A stretch of 10,321 nucleotides of DNA from Alphaproteobacteria bacterium (GTDB lineage Bacteria; Pseudomonadota; Alphaproteobacteria; Rhizobiales; Beijerinckiaceae): positions 1-10,321 of the forward strand of contig RFXE01000050.1 in NCBI GenBank assembly GCA_009921785.1, read 5' to 3'. The translations under genes were made by a program, and so were the position numbers. A model generated the notes under the pieces. It searched no databases. It worked only from the letters and a program-made list of their open reading frames with translations, and was not told the DNA's origin. Below, one piece after another: positions 1 through 7,936 of this stretch (position 1 is its first letter; the number at the start of each line of letters is the position of its first letter).

Positions 1-2
1 GT

Positions 3-431
3 CCCCGCTTCTATGTCGATATGATTGCCTTTGTCGAAATGAGCCGCGACAGGCGGAGTTTCCGCTTTCTCATGGACACACAAGATGGCCGCAAATTGCT
101 CGGCGAGAGCGATGATGTTCAGGTGATGGCGGAAGCGGTAACAAATTATTTTGGTCGTCGCTTGGTTGAACGCGAGCGCGCTATCGCATCCGCTTTAACA
201 TTTGAAAATCTTCCCGATGATCGAAAGCCTTTGGAGCTTGAAGTTCAAAAGGACATGATCACCGCCATGCCGGTTATCACCGAAATCGTAAGACCACAAA
301 GCGGATCATCCTTTGGTGCTTTTCTGATCGGGCTAGCGATCGGCATTATTGGATTCTATGCCTATCTGAATTGGGATACAGTGGTGATCCCCCAGATCGC
401 ACAACTCACGCATTGGCTTGGGGCGCGCTAA
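3..431 (+). CDS. Hypothetical protein with C-terminal membrane anchor (5' end probably outside window)
   Basis: I do not recognise this family. The frame is open through the left edge (the residues before the first ATG, at 21, read PRFYVD), and that ATG has no Shine-Dalgarno sequence. The true start therefore probably lies upstream and the gene is partial here. Counting from the ATG at 21 (136 residues), the first ~90 residues are soluble, charged and probably alpha/beta (motifs RRSFRFLMD, GRKLLGES, NYFGRRLVERERAI). A single hydrophobic segment follows at about residues 97-117 (FGAFLIGLAIGIIGFYAYL), then a short amphipathic tail. This suggests a tail-anchored or single-pass inner-membrane protein. 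It ends 37 nt before the convergent end of the metallophosphoesterase gene and is not part of its operon. It is supported as coding by its uninterrupted frame and sensible composition, not by homology. Confidence 0.6.
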   Translation, partial: PRFYVDMIAFVEMSRDRRSFRFLMDTQDGRKLLGESDDVQVMAEAVTNYFGRRLVERERAIASALTFENLPDDRKPLELEVQKDMITAMPVITEIVRPQSGSSFGAFLIGLAIGIIGFYAYLNWDTVVIPQIAQLTHWLGAR

Positions 432-468
432 CACACGTCTCGTTTATCTATTTTGAATCTGAAATTGA

Positions 469-1356
469 TCACGCCTTGAAGGCGATCGCGCCAATCGCAC
501 CGATCTCGCCATTTTCAAGCAAGCCGCGCGTTTGGCCTGAAATCTTTATGCCTGTTTCCGTGCGGTCAAAATCAAAAATATGATAGCCTGCGCGATGGGT
601 AGCACTTCCCCGCGCGGCTGAGGCTGACGGTGCCCCAATCACCGGCACGCGTCCTTCAGGGCCCTTGATATAAGCCATCGACGACACGTGATTATGGCCG
701 TGAAGAATAAGTTCAGCGCCCGTCTCAGCAACGATTTTTTCAAATCGTGCGGCGTCCGTGAGCGTGCGCCCAAAGGTTGCGCCTCCAAGATAAGGAGGAT
801 GATGAATCATCACCACACGCGCGAGCCCTTGCAGTTTCAAAAACTGCATCGCACGGTTGAAATCATCGCGCTGCTTTTCGCCCATCCATCCCGTTGCCAT
901 GAAGGGCGATGTCGGCACGCCGGAATTCAAACCCACCAGAGCGATGGGGCCCATCATGCGAATATAGGGGAAGCCTTCGAAGCGACCGGAGTCAGTTGTC
1001 ATCCAACGACTCCAATTTTTTTCGATTTCAGCAGGCGATGACCCCACATAGGCATCATGATTACCAGGCACGAGGCTCACACGCTGAGGATCACCCAGCG
1101 TTTCCATGAAACGCGTTGCCGCTAAGAATTCTTCGGGAAGCGCAATGTTTACGAGATCGCCCGCGCAGGCGATGTGATCGGGAGATTGCGCTTTGATATC
1201 TTCGACGATGCGTGAAAGCACGCCCATATCATGCAAAGCGCGCCGTTTACCGACCCAATTCACATAGCCAAAAAGACGCTTACCAATAAGGTCACGAACG
1301 CGCGGCTGCGGCAAAGGCCCCAAATGCACGTCCGACAGATGGACGAGCCGGAACAT
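469..1356 (-). CDS. Calcineurin-like metallophosphoesterase (Icc/CpdA-like)
   Basis: This 295-residue protein has the complete metal-binding signature of the calcineurin-like phosphoesterase superfamily. Visible motifs are D9-x-H11 (LSDVHLG), G66-D67 (CAGDLVN), G98-N99-H100-D101 (VPGNHDAY), H185-H186 (MIHHPP) and H219-G220-H221-N222-H223. These residues bind a dinuclear metal centre (commonly Fe/Mn) and hydrolyse a phosphomono- or diester. The length and the order of motifs resemble the CpdA/Icc cyclic-nucleotide phosphodiesterase group, but the substrate cannot be read from sequence; nucleotide or phospholipid substrates are alternatives. There is no signal peptide, so a cytoplasmic location is likely. 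The ATG at 1356 is preceded by a GAAGG ribosome site about 4 nt away. It starts 31 nt after the mbfA stop on the same strand, so the two are probably one transcript. The C-terminus carries a short repeat, GAIGAI, which looks unremarkable. Confidence 0.9.
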   Translation of the reverse strand: MFRLVHLSDVHLGPLPQPRVRDLIGKRLFGYVNWVGKRRALHDMGVLSRIVEDIKAQSPDHIACAGDLVNIALPEEFLAATRFMETLGDPQRVSLVPGNHDAYVGSSPAEIEKNWSRWMTTDSGRFEGFPYIRMMGPIALVGLNSGVPTSPFMATGWMGEKQRDDFNRAMQFLKLQGLARVVMIHHPPYLGGATFGRTLTDAARFEKIVAETGAELILHGHNHVSSMAYIKGPEGRVPVIGAPSASAARGSATHRAGYHIFDFDRTETGIKISGQTRGLLENGEIGAIGAIAFKA

Positions 1357-1387
1357 GCGCCTTCAGTGCCTGTGACGGATCACCGCG

Positions 1388-2365
1388 TCAAGCACTGCCG
1401 ATGAAGATGCCGGTGAGAAACACAAGAACACCGCCGGCAACCACCTGAAACGCCGCCTGCAAGAAGGGCGTATCCATATATTTCGCGCGAATCCATGCAA
1501 TCGCCCACAGCTCAAGCAGCACGATGGCGGTGGCGATGGCGGTGGCAACCAAAAACGCATTGGGCACCGAATCGGGCACGAGATAGGGAAGCGTATGGCC
1601 AATCCCGCCGATGGTCGTCATCAAGCCGCAGATGCCGCCTCGGAGCCAGGGCGAGCCTCGGCCCGTAAGCGAGCCATCATCAGACAGCGCTTCAGCAAAG
1701 CCCATGGAAATACCCGCACCAACAGAGGCAGCCATACCGACAAGAAATGTTGACCAATTGCTATGGGTGGCGAAGGCCGCAGCGAAGACGGGCGCGAGCG
1801 TTGAAACGGATCCATCCATCAAGCCCGCAAGACCAGGTTGAACATATTGAAGAACGAACATCCGCTTTTTGGTTGCGGCCTCTTCATCGCCCGCATCACC
1901 CTGAACAGTCGCGTCAATTAACTCGCCCGCTTTTTTCTCATGATTGCGCTCGATCTCTGCGAGATTGAGCAACATCGCACGCACATCAACATCGAGCACA
2001 CGATCGGCAGCTTTCTCATAGAAATTCGCTGCCTGCATTTCCATGATCTCGGCTTCTTGACGCATTTTGTCGATGCCAAGATTTTTGACGAGCCAAACGG
2101 GACGACGTTTCAAAAAGCCCTTCACATCCTCACGACGAATGGGCGAGAGATGGTCGCCAAAGCGAGTCTTGTACATGCCATAAAGCATATCGCGGTGGCT
2201 GCGCTCTTCTTCAGCCATGACATCAAACACTTTGGCCGAATGCGGAAATTGATCGCGCAATTGATCCGCAAAGCTCTGATAGATGCGCGAATCCTCTTCC
2301 TCATTGGAAATGGCGAGTGTCAAAATATCGCGCACATTCAGCTCGGCGAAGGTCACTTGGGCCAT
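1388..2365 (-). CDS. mbfA: Membrane-bound ferritin-like/VIT1 iron exporter MbfA
   Basis: A 325-residue two-domain protein. Residues ~8-150 form a ferritin-like (erythrin) four-helix domain with two E-x-x-H di-iron motifs, E54-H57 (EEERSH) and E139-H142 (EIERNH), plus further acidic candidates at E22-E24 and E109. Residues ~175-325 are a VIT1/CCC1-type transporter domain with several hydrophobic helices, beginning at the motif PGLAGLMDGSVSTLAP. This fusion and length match MbfA of Bradyrhizobium and Agrobacterium, an inner-membrane iron exporter that helps resist high iron and H2O2 and is normally repressed by Irr under low iron. Start choice: the frame opens at a TTG at 2374, but GAGGAG at 2375-2380 abuts that codon and sits 9 nt before the ATG at 2365, so the ATG is the real start (MAQVTF). 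No convincing Irr box was found upstream. The gene is divergent from soxB and probably heads an operon with the metallophosphoesterase. Confidence 0.93.
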   Translation of the reverse strand: MAQVTFAELNVRDILTLAISNEEEDSRIYQSFADQLRDQFPHSAKVFDVMAEEERSHRDMLYGMYKTRFGDHLSPIRREDVKGFLKRRPVWLVKNLGIDKMRQEAEIMEMQAANFYEKAADRVLDVDVRAMLLNLAEIERNHEKKAGELIDATVQGDAGDEEAATKKRMFVLQYVQPGLAGLMDGSVSTLAPVFAAAFATHSNWSTFLVGMAASVGAGISMGFAEALSDDGSLTGRGSPWLRGGICGLMTTIGGIGHTLPYLVPDSVPNAFLVATAIATAIVLLELWAIAWIRAKYMDTPFLQAAFQVVAGGVLVFLTGIFIGSA

Positions 2366-2615
2366 AAGAGGCAACTCCTCACATCAATCGTCGGCTCCGC
2401 TTCTACTGAAAGCCGCCCGACACGCAATCAGTTATCGGGTATTTTACGGGGACAAATCGCTTCCGGATCCTGCGAAATGGGGGCCTAATGACAAAAAGCG
2501 ATGGGGACCGCCAAAATTGCTGCGGCTTTACCCCTTGTAGAGTGCACGCCTTTGACGAAAATGCCCCGGCGCTTTGGTCAATTCTGGCCCGGGCCGCAAG
2601 CCGACAGGGTTATCC
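2366..2615. promoter_or_regulatory. Divergent intergenic region between mbfA and soxB
   Basis: These 250 bp must hold the promoters of both mbfA (leftwards) and the sox operon (rightwards). The mbfA ribosome site (GAGGAG, 2375-2380, minus strand) is clear. A TTGACG at 2552-2557 could be a -35 element for sox, but no good -10 follows at normal spacing. An imperfect dyad with arms GCTT/AAGC lies at 2399-2413, and a perfect 10-bp palindrome of GC composition lies at 2586-2595. Neither matches an operator I can name. An open frame from an ATG at 2488 runs into soxB in another frame and looks like chance. Confidence 0.5.
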
Positions 2616-3866
2616 ATGCATTATTCCGTCTTCAGCATCATCTCGCAGGCCTTCAAGGGCCAAAAGGACTGGAAACCCGTTTGGCGCTATCCCGAGCCAA
2701 AGGCCGAATATGACATGCTCATTATCGGTGGCGGCGGGCATGGACTGGCCACCGCCTATTACCTCGCCAAGAACCACGGCTACACAAATATTGCGGTGAT
2801 CGAGAAAAACTATCTCGGCTCCGGCTCCGTCGGGCGCAACACGACGATTGTGCGCTCGAATTATCAAGAGCCCGGCAATATCCCCTTCTACGAACATTCA
2901 CTGAAGCTCTGGGAAGGGCTTGAGCAGGATTTGAATTACAACGCGATGATGTCGCAGCGCGGCGTGCTCAATCTCTATCATTCGGATGGCCAGCGCGATG
3001 ATTATGCGCGGCGCGGCAATGCGATGATGATGCATGGCGTGCGCGCGGATTTACTCAACCGCGAACAGGTGCGCGAGGTTGTGCCGTTTCTCGATTTCGA
3101 CAATGCGCGCTTCCCGATCCATGGCGGCTTGATGCAATGGCGCGGCGGCACAGCGCGACATGATGCGGTGGCATGGGGCTTTGCGCGTGGTGCGGATTCA
3201 CGCGGCGTTGATATTTTACAAAATACCGAAGCCAAGCAGATCCGAGTCGAAAACGGCAAAGTCGTGGGCGTGGAAACATCACGCGGATTTATCAAGGCCA
3301 AGAAAGTCGGCATCGTCGCGGCGGGCAACACAACACGCATCGCCGAGACAGCGGGCTTGAGATTGCCGATTGAATCTTATGTGCTGCAGGCGTTCGTTTC
3401 AGAAGCGATCAAGCCGTTGATCCCTTGTGTTGTGACATTCGGCGCGGGGCATTTTTATATCAGCCAGTCGGACAAAGGCGGCCTCGTGTTTGGCGCATCG
3501 CTTGATTACTACACCTCATACGCCGCGCGCGGAAATCTCCCCGGCGTCGAAGATACGATCGAAGAAGCGATGGCGATCATGCCGTCGATTTCGCGCGTAA
3601 AGCTTCTGCGGCATTGGGGCGGCATTATGGATATGTCGATGGATGGCTCGCCCATTATCGACAAGACCGGCATTGACGGACTCTATATTGATTGCGGCTG
3701 GTGCTATGGCGGCTTTAAAGCGACGCCCGCATCCGGCTATTGCATGGCCCATTTGATGGCAACCGATGAATCCCATCCCGTCGCCACCGCATTGAAACTC
3801 AATCGCTTCGAAACCGGCCACGTCATTGACGAAGCCGGTACCGGCGCGCAACCGAATTTGCATTAA
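2616..3866 (+). CDS. soxB: Sarcosine oxidase beta subunit
   Basis: This is the catalytic flavoprotein subunit (416 residues, the usual family length) of heterotetrameric sarcosine oxidase. It oxidises sarcosine to glycine, passing the methyl carbon to tetrahydrofolate via the alpha subunit and reducing O2 to H2O2. Residues 35-55 form the FAD-binding Rossmann motif (LIIGGGGHGLATAYYL). The motif GGTARHD holds H182, corresponding to the histidine that carries covalent FMN in characterised enzymes of this family. K368 in GGFKATPASG matches the conserved lysine near the active site. The frame extends upstream to a TTG at 2574, but the ATG at 2616 gives the family N-terminus (MHYSVFSII) and has AGGG a few nt before it, so it was chosen. 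It is the first gene of soxBDAG. The next gene is 115 nt away, unusually far for this operon, because a palindromic element lies between them. Confidence 0.96.
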   Translation: MHYSVFSIISQAFKGQKDWKPVWRYPEPKAEYDMLIIGGGGHGLATAYYLAKNHGYTNIAVIEKNYLGSGSVGRNTTIVRSNYQEPGNIPFYEHSLKLWEGLEQDLNYNAMMSQRGVLNLYHSDGQRDDYARRGNAMMMHGVRADLLNREQVREVVPFLDFDNARFPIHGGLMQWRGGTARHDAVAWGFARGADSRGVDILQNTEAKQIRVENGKVVGVETSRGFIKAKKVGIVAAGNTTRIAETAGLRLPIESYVLQAFVSEAIKPLIPCVVTFGAGHFYISQSDKGGLVFGASLDYYTSYAARGNLPGVEDTIEEAMAIMPSISRVKLLRHWGGIMDMSMDGSPIIDKTGIDGLYIDCGWCYGGFKATPASGYCMAHLMATDESHPVATALKLNRFETGHVIDEAGTGAQPNLH

Positions 3867-3868
3867 AA

Positions 3869-3912
3869 GCATTTTACGAAAAAGTGGATACCGGTTTTTC
3901 GAAACAAAATGC
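3869..3912. repeat. Palindromic intergenic repeat element (rhizobial REP-like)
   Basis: An imperfect 44-bp inverted repeat begins 3 bp after the soxB stop. The left arm, GCATTTTACGAAAAA (3869-3883), pairs with the right arm, TTTTTCGAAACAAAATGC (3895-3912), with a small bulge. The centre is GTGGATACCGG (3884-3894). The core, AAGTGGATACCGG followed further on by ATGCGTCAAAA, resembles a short palindromic sequence scattered between genes in many Bradyrhizobium-like genomes; that resemblance is from memory and was not searched. In the transcript it would form a stable hairpin between soxB and soxDAG, where it could protect the soxB 3' end or reduce downstream expression. It lacks a U-tract directly after the stem in the sox direction, so it is not a typical terminator. 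Confidence 0.7.
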
Positions 3913-3981
3913 GTCAAAAGAAAAGACTCATGAATATGTCTCAAGCAAAGCAGCAACATTCGTAGAAAAGGAACGGACAAG

Positions 3982-4260
3982 ATGCGTATTCCCTGCCCGT
4001 TCTGCGGCTCCCGCGACTCTCAGGAATTTTCATTCCTCGGCCAAGCCGGATTGAAACGCCCTGATCCCACAGCGCCTGACGCGCAAAAGCAGTTTCATGA
4101 TTACGTTCATATCCGCGACAACAAAGCAGGTGTGACGAAAGAATTATGGCTGCATGCGAATGGCTGCCGCTCATGGATTATTGTTGAGCGCAACACGCTC
4201 ACGCATGAAGTGACTGGTTCCGAATTTGCGTCTCCGATGACGAAGGAGGCCGCACAATGA
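3982..4260 (+). CDS. soxD: Sarcosine oxidase delta subunit (zinc-binding)
   Basis: A 92-residue protein, typical length for SoxD, the small zinc-containing subunit of heterotetrameric sarcosine oxidase. Its zinc ligands are recognisable: C5-x2-C8 in the N-terminal motif (RIPCPFCGSRD) and H58/C62 in ELWLHANGCRSW, matching the Cys-Cys-His-Cys set of characterised SoxD. The subunit packs against the alpha subunit and appears structural, not catalytic. The ATG at 3982 has AAGGA about 9 nt upstream. The stop codon overlaps the soxA start (ATGA at 4257-4260), which implies translational coupling and equal production of delta and alpha chains. Confidence 0.95.
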   Translation: MRIPCPFCGSRDSQEFSFLGQAGLKRPDPTAPDAQKQFHDYVHIRDNKAGVTKELWLHANGCRSWIIVERNTLTHEVTGSEFASPMTKEAAQ

Positions 4261-7220
4261 GTGGGGCACATCGCATTGCTTCCGGTGGTTTGATTAACCG
4301 CGCGAAACCGCTCTCTTTCACATTCGATGGCAAGACCTATCAGGGTTTTGAAGGCGACACGCTTGCCTCGGCATTACTCGCGAATAATGTTCAGCTTGTT
4401 GCACGCTCGTTCAAATATCATCGCCCGCGCGGCATCCTCACCGCCGGATCAGAAGAGCCGAATGCGTTGGTTGAATTGCGCAGCGGGGCGCGGCATGAGC
4501 CGAATGTAAGATCCACTGTTGCGGAACTCTATGACGGGCTCGTTGCAAAAAGCCAGAACCGTTGGCCATCACTTGGTTTCGATCTTGGTGCGGTGAACTC
4601 TCTGCTCTCGCCCTTCTTCGCAGCGGGATTTTACTACAAAACATTCATGTGGCCCGCAGCCTTTTGGGAGAAGGTGTACGAGCCTCTCATTCGTCGCGCG
4701 GCAGGGCTTGGCAAACCGCCGCTCCACGATGATGTCGATGGTTATGAGAAAGCCTTCGCGCATTGCGATGTTCTTGTGATCGGTGCTGGGCCTGCAGGGT
4801 TATCGGCAGCGCTTGCCGCTGCGCGCGCGGGTGCGCGCGTGATCCTCGCTGATGAAGGTCCGTTGCTCGGTGGTCGTTTGCTTTCAGACAAACGCATGAT
4901 CGGCAATCAATCGGGCCTTGATTGGGCGGGTAAGACGGAAGCGGAACTCGCCTCTATGCCAAATGTCCGCCTCATGCCGCGTACAACGATTTTCGGGGCG
5001 TATGATCATGGCGTGTATGGCGCGCTTGAACGCGTGAATGATCATGTCGCAACACCGCCTGCGCATGAACCGCGCCAACGCGCCTATCGCATTTACGCGA
5101 AGCGTGCCGTGCTCGCCGCCGGTGCCATCGAACGGCCGCATGTGTTCGGTAATAATGATCGTCCGGGTATCATGCTTGGTTCTGCGATGCGGACCTACAT
5201 CAACCGTTATGCGGTCACACCAACCAAACGTGTTGTTGTCTTCACTTCAAGCGATGAAGGCTATGCGACCGCGCATGACATCATCGCGGCGGGTGGATCG
5301 ATTCAAGCGATCATCGATACGCGCGCCGATGTAACAATTTCGACGCCAAAAGATGTTCCACATTTCAAAGGCGCGAAGATTCTCAGCGCGCTTGGTAACA
5401 AGCAGGTGCAAGGGGTCGAGGTTGAATTGAGCGATGGCTCGATCCGCATCTTGGATTGCGACGGCGTCGCGATGTCGAATGGGTGGAACCCTGCCGTTCA
5501 CCTCACCTGCCATCAGGGCGGGCGTCCAATATGGGATGACAGGGCGAACGCCTTTCTTCCAGGCAAGCTTCCGCCCGGCATGAGTGTTGCGGGTTCGGCG
5601 CAAGGCCATTTCGGATTGAAAGAGACGCTGGCCGACGGCGCGCGTCTCGGTGCGGCAGCAGCTGATGAACTCGGCTTCAAAGCGCCAATGCTTGCAACGC
5701 CCGATACTGATCCCGAAAGCCTTGCGCATACGCCGCTCTGGCGTGTGAAGTCGAGCACAGGCAAATGCTTTGTCGATTTCCAGCACGATGTGACCGACAC
5801 GGATATTGAGCTCGCCAATCGCGAAGGCTTCCGCTCCGTCGAACATATGAAGCGGTACACAACACTCGGCATGGCGACCGACCAAGGCAAGACCGCGAAT
5901 ATCTCAGGCCTTGCGATTTTGGGCGAAGCCTCCGGCCGCACCATGGCCGAAGTGGGCACGACGATTTTCCGCCCGCCCTATACGCCTGTGTCACTTGGCG
6001 CGCTCGCGGGCCATCATGTGCATAGAAATTTCAGACCCACGCGTTTGACGCCCTCGCATCAATGGGCGGAAGAACAAGGCGCTGTCTTTATGGAGACAGG
6101 ACTTTGGATGCGCGCGCAGTTCTTCCCGAAAAAGAAAAACGAGAGCTGGCTTGAGGCGATGAACCGCGAGGTCGAAATCACGCGCTCGAAAGTCGGCGTG
6201 TGTGATGTCTCGACGCTCGGTAAAATTGATTTTCAAGGCAAGGATGTCGGCACGTTCCTCGATCGCGTTTATACCGGCACATTCTCGACGCTTGCTGTCG
6301 GCAAAGTGCGTTACGGTTTGATGATGCGCGAAGACGGTTTCGTTCAAGATGACGGCACAACAGCACGTTTGAGCGAAAATCATTGGCTGATGACGACGAC
6401 GACAGCCGGTGCGGGCAAAGTGATGGCGCATCTCGAATTCTGCCATCAGGTTCTGTGGCCTGAATTGGATATTGCCTTCACCTCCGTTACCGAACAATGG
6501 GCGCAGTACTCAATTGCTGGTCCGCACGCGCGCGATGTTCTGAAAAAGCTCGTTGATGCGCAGCATAATATTTCAAACGACGCCTTCCCCTATATGGCGT
6601 GCGGCGCGATCACAATTTGCAACGGCATTCCGGCGCGGCTCTTCCGCATCTCCTTCTCGGGCGAGATGGCCTATGAAATCGGCGTGCCGAACCGTTATGG
6701 CGATGCGCTCATCCGCGCCATCATGAAAGCGGGTGAAGAGTTTGGCATCACGCCTTACGGCCTTGAAGCGCTCTCGACCATGCGCATCGAAAAAGGCCAT
6801 GTCGCGGGTGGAGAATTGAACGGCCAGACAACGCCGCGTGACTTGGGCCTCATCAAAATGGTGTCACAGAAGAAGGATTGTATCGGCAAACATATGTCCG
6901 AGCGTCCCGCGATGATTGAACCTGATCGTCCGATCTTTGTCGGTTTGAAGCCGAAAAATCCGAACGCCAAAATCACAGGTGGCGCGCATTTTCTTGATAA
7001 AGGCGCGAAGCCCTCACTCGCAAATGATCTCGGTCATATGATGTCGGTTGCCTATTCGCCGATGCTGAAAAGCTGGATCGGACTTGGCCTTGTTAAGCGT
7101 GGTCGCGAGCGGATTGGTGACACCATTCGCGCAGTTGATTTTGTGCGCGGCACGGAATTCGAAGTCGAAATTTGTGATCCTGTTTTCTTTGATCCTGAAG
7201 GAGCGCGTCTCCGTGGCTAA
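4257..7220 (+). CDS. soxA: Sarcosine oxidase alpha subunit
   Basis: A 987-residue multidomain subunit of sarcosine oxidase. Residues ~15-100 resemble the 2Fe-2S-like N-terminal domain typical of SoxA, but without a cysteine cluster (motif KYHRPRGILTAGSEEPNALVE is characteristic). Residues ~168-470 are a dinucleotide-binding fold with GAGPAG at 176-181, which binds NAD+ in characterised enzymes. Residues ~495-590 form the SoxA A3 linker (KCFVDFQHDV, GFRSVEH, TTLGMATDQGK). Residues ~605-985 are a glycine-cleavage T-protein (aminomethyltransferase) fold with VCDVS at 648-652, SIAGPHARD at 752-760 and GEMAYEIGVP at 802-811. This last domain binds tetrahydrofolate and captures the methylene group released at SoxB, forming 5,10-methylene-THF in place of free formaldehyde. 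The start overlaps the soxD stop by 4 nt and the end overlaps the soxG start by 8 nt. All domains are intact. Confidence 0.97.
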   Translation: MSGAHRIASGGLINRAKPLSFTFDGKTYQGFEGDTLASALLANNVQLVARSFKYHRPRGILTAGSEEPNALVELRSGARHEPNVRSTVAELYDGLVAKSQNRWPSLGFDLGAVNSLLSPFFAAGFYYKTFMWPAAFWEKVYEPLIRRAAGLGKPPLHDDVDGYEKAFAHCDVLVIGAGPAGLSAALAAARAGARVILADEGPLLGGRLLSDKRMIGNQSGLDWAGKTEAELASMPNVRLMPRTTIFGAYDHGVYGALERVNDHVATPPAHEPRQRAYRIYAKRAVLAAGAIERPHVFGNNDRPGIMLGSAMRTYINRYAVTPTKRVVVFTSSDEGYATAHDIIAAGGSIQAIIDTRADVTISTPKDVPHFKGAKILSALGNKQVQGVEVELSDGSIRILDCDGVAMSNGWNPAVHLTCHQGGRPIWDDRANAFLPGKLPPGMSVAGSAQGHFGLKETLADGARLGAAAADELGFKAPMLATPDTDPESLAHTPLWRVKSSTGKCFVDFQHDVTDTDIELANREGFRSVEHMKRYTTLGMATDQGKTANISGLAILGEASGRTMAEVGTTIFRPPYTPVSLGALAGHHVHRNFRPTRLTPSHQWAEEQGAVFMETGLWMRAQFFPKKKNESWLEAMNREVEITRSKVGVCDVSTLGKIDFQGKDVGTFLDRVYTGTFSTLAVGKVRYGLMMREDGFVQDDGTTARLSENHWLMTTTTAGAGKVMAHLEFCHQVLWPELDIAFTSVTEQWAQYSIAGPHARDVLKKLVDAQHNISNDAFPYMACGAITICNGIPARLFRISFSGEMAYEIGVPNRYGDALIRAIMKAGEEFGITPYGLEALSTMRIEKGHVAGGELNGQTTPRDLGLIKMVSQKKDCIGKHMSERPAMIEPDRPIFVGLKPKNPNAKITGGAHFLDKGAKPSLANDLGHMMSVAYSPMLKSWIGLGLVKRGRERIGDTIRAVDFVRGTEFEVEICDPVFFDPEGARLRG

Positions 7221-7806
7221 TCTCATTCCCCGCTCCGCTCTCGCACCGTTTCTTCACGCTGGGCACCATGGTGCTGTAAACAAGTCCGGCGTCATACTGC
7301 GCGAAGTATCCAACTGCGCGCTTGCCGAAGTGACCGCGTTCAAGGGCCAGAAGAATGCGCTCGCAGCTGCGATCGTGACAAGCTTCGGCATTACGCTGCC
7401 TGAAGCGAATAAAATAGCATCAAAAGACGGTGTCACCTTTGTCAGCGTTGGCCCCGGCAAATGGCTCGTAACCGGAGAAGGTGAAGCTGAGCGCGATCTT
7501 GTAGCGCGGCTTGAAAAGGCGGCCGGCACTCTTGCTGCAGTCGTTGATCAATCGGACGCGCGCGCAGTGGTCGAAATCTCTGGCGAAAAAGCCCGCCTTG
7601 CTCTCGCCAAGGGCGTGATGGTGGATCTTGATCCCGTCGTGTTCCAAACCGGCGATGCGGCGGTTTCATTTGCGGTGCAGTTCTGGATCACGTTGTGGCA
7701 AACTAGCGATGCGCCAACCTTTCGTATCGCGGTATTCCGTAGCATGGGCCGCGATTTGTTGCATTGGCTTGAAAATTCGGCGGCGGAATTTGGCTACGAG
7801 ATTTGA
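7213..7806 (+). CDS. soxG: Sarcosine oxidase gamma subunit
   Basis: A 197-residue protein with the T-protein-like fold of SoxG, the smaller regulatory or structural subunit that completes the soxBDAG heterotetramer. Family motifs are the N-terminal RSALAPFLHAGHHG, GPGKWLVTGEGE at 80-91, VDQSDARAVVEISG at 111-124 and the C-terminal FRSMGRDLLHWLE at 175-187. The frame is open back to an ATG at 7084 inside soxA, but GTG at 7213 is chosen because GAAGGAG at 7197-7203 lies 9 nt before it and the resulting N-terminus (ANLIPRSAL) is family-like. The coding region overlaps soxA by 8 nt. The operon seems to end here: the folD, purU or glyA genes that often accompany sox are not in this window, and a convergent minus-strand gene follows. 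Confidence 0.93.
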   Translation: MANLIPRSALAPFLHAGHHGAVNKSGVILREVSNCALAEVTAFKGQKNALAAAIVTSFGITLPEANKIASKDGVTFVSVGPGKWLVTGEGEAERDLVARLEKAAGTLAAVVDQSDARAVVEISGEKARLALAKGVMVDLDPVVFQTGDAAVSFAVQFWITLWQTSDAPTFRIAVFRSMGRDLLHWLENSAAEFGYEI

Positions 7807-7900
7807 TAATAAAGTCTATCTTAATTTTGTTATGGTTCTATTTGCCGATATTGCCGATTTACGGAGCGTATCGCATTTAGCTAATGTAAAAAGAGTTAAT

Positions 7901-7924
7901 TTAAATCTCTTGGTAAAGATTTAG
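7901..7924. terminator. AT-rich hairpin between convergent soxG and small gene
   Basis: Arms TAAATCT (7902-7908) and AGATTTA (7917-7923) are perfectly complementary around an 8-nt loop, and a T·G wobble pair can extend the stem. It lies between the ends of two convergent genes (soxG 94 nt upstream; the minus-strand gene ends 13 nt to the right). Read on the minus strand, a short CTCTTTTT run follows about a dozen bases later. A weak bidirectional terminator is possible, but the stem has only one G-C-type pair per arm, so stability is low. Confidence 0.3.
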
Positions 7925-7936
7925 AGCAAGGCTTCG

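Noticed and set aside
2366..2480. Irr-type iron control element expected before mbfA
   Set aside because: Only an imperfect GCTT/AAGC dyad (2399-2413) is visible; its TTC-N4-GAA core is in the wrong orientation for the GAA-N3-TTC-like Irr box, so no call was made.
1940..2488. 182-residue open frame on the + strand opposite mbfA
   Set aside because: It is antisense to the strongly supported ferritin-like domain of mbfA, has no ribosome site and shows no domain; it is a shadow frame.
2488..2799. 103-residue frame starting in the sox promoter region
   Set aside because: Most of it overlaps soxB in a different frame, with Ser/Arg-rich low-quality composition and no ribosome site.
3909..3965. 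18-codon frame in the soxB-soxD gap
   Set aside because: It starts inside the palindromic repeat, has no Shine-Dalgarno sequence, and its lysine/glutamine-rich content fits AT-rich noncoding DNA.
5247..5885. 212-residue minus-strand frame within soxA
   Set aside because: It is antisense to the dinucleotide-binding and linker region of soxA, rich in Arg/His as typical of shadow frames.
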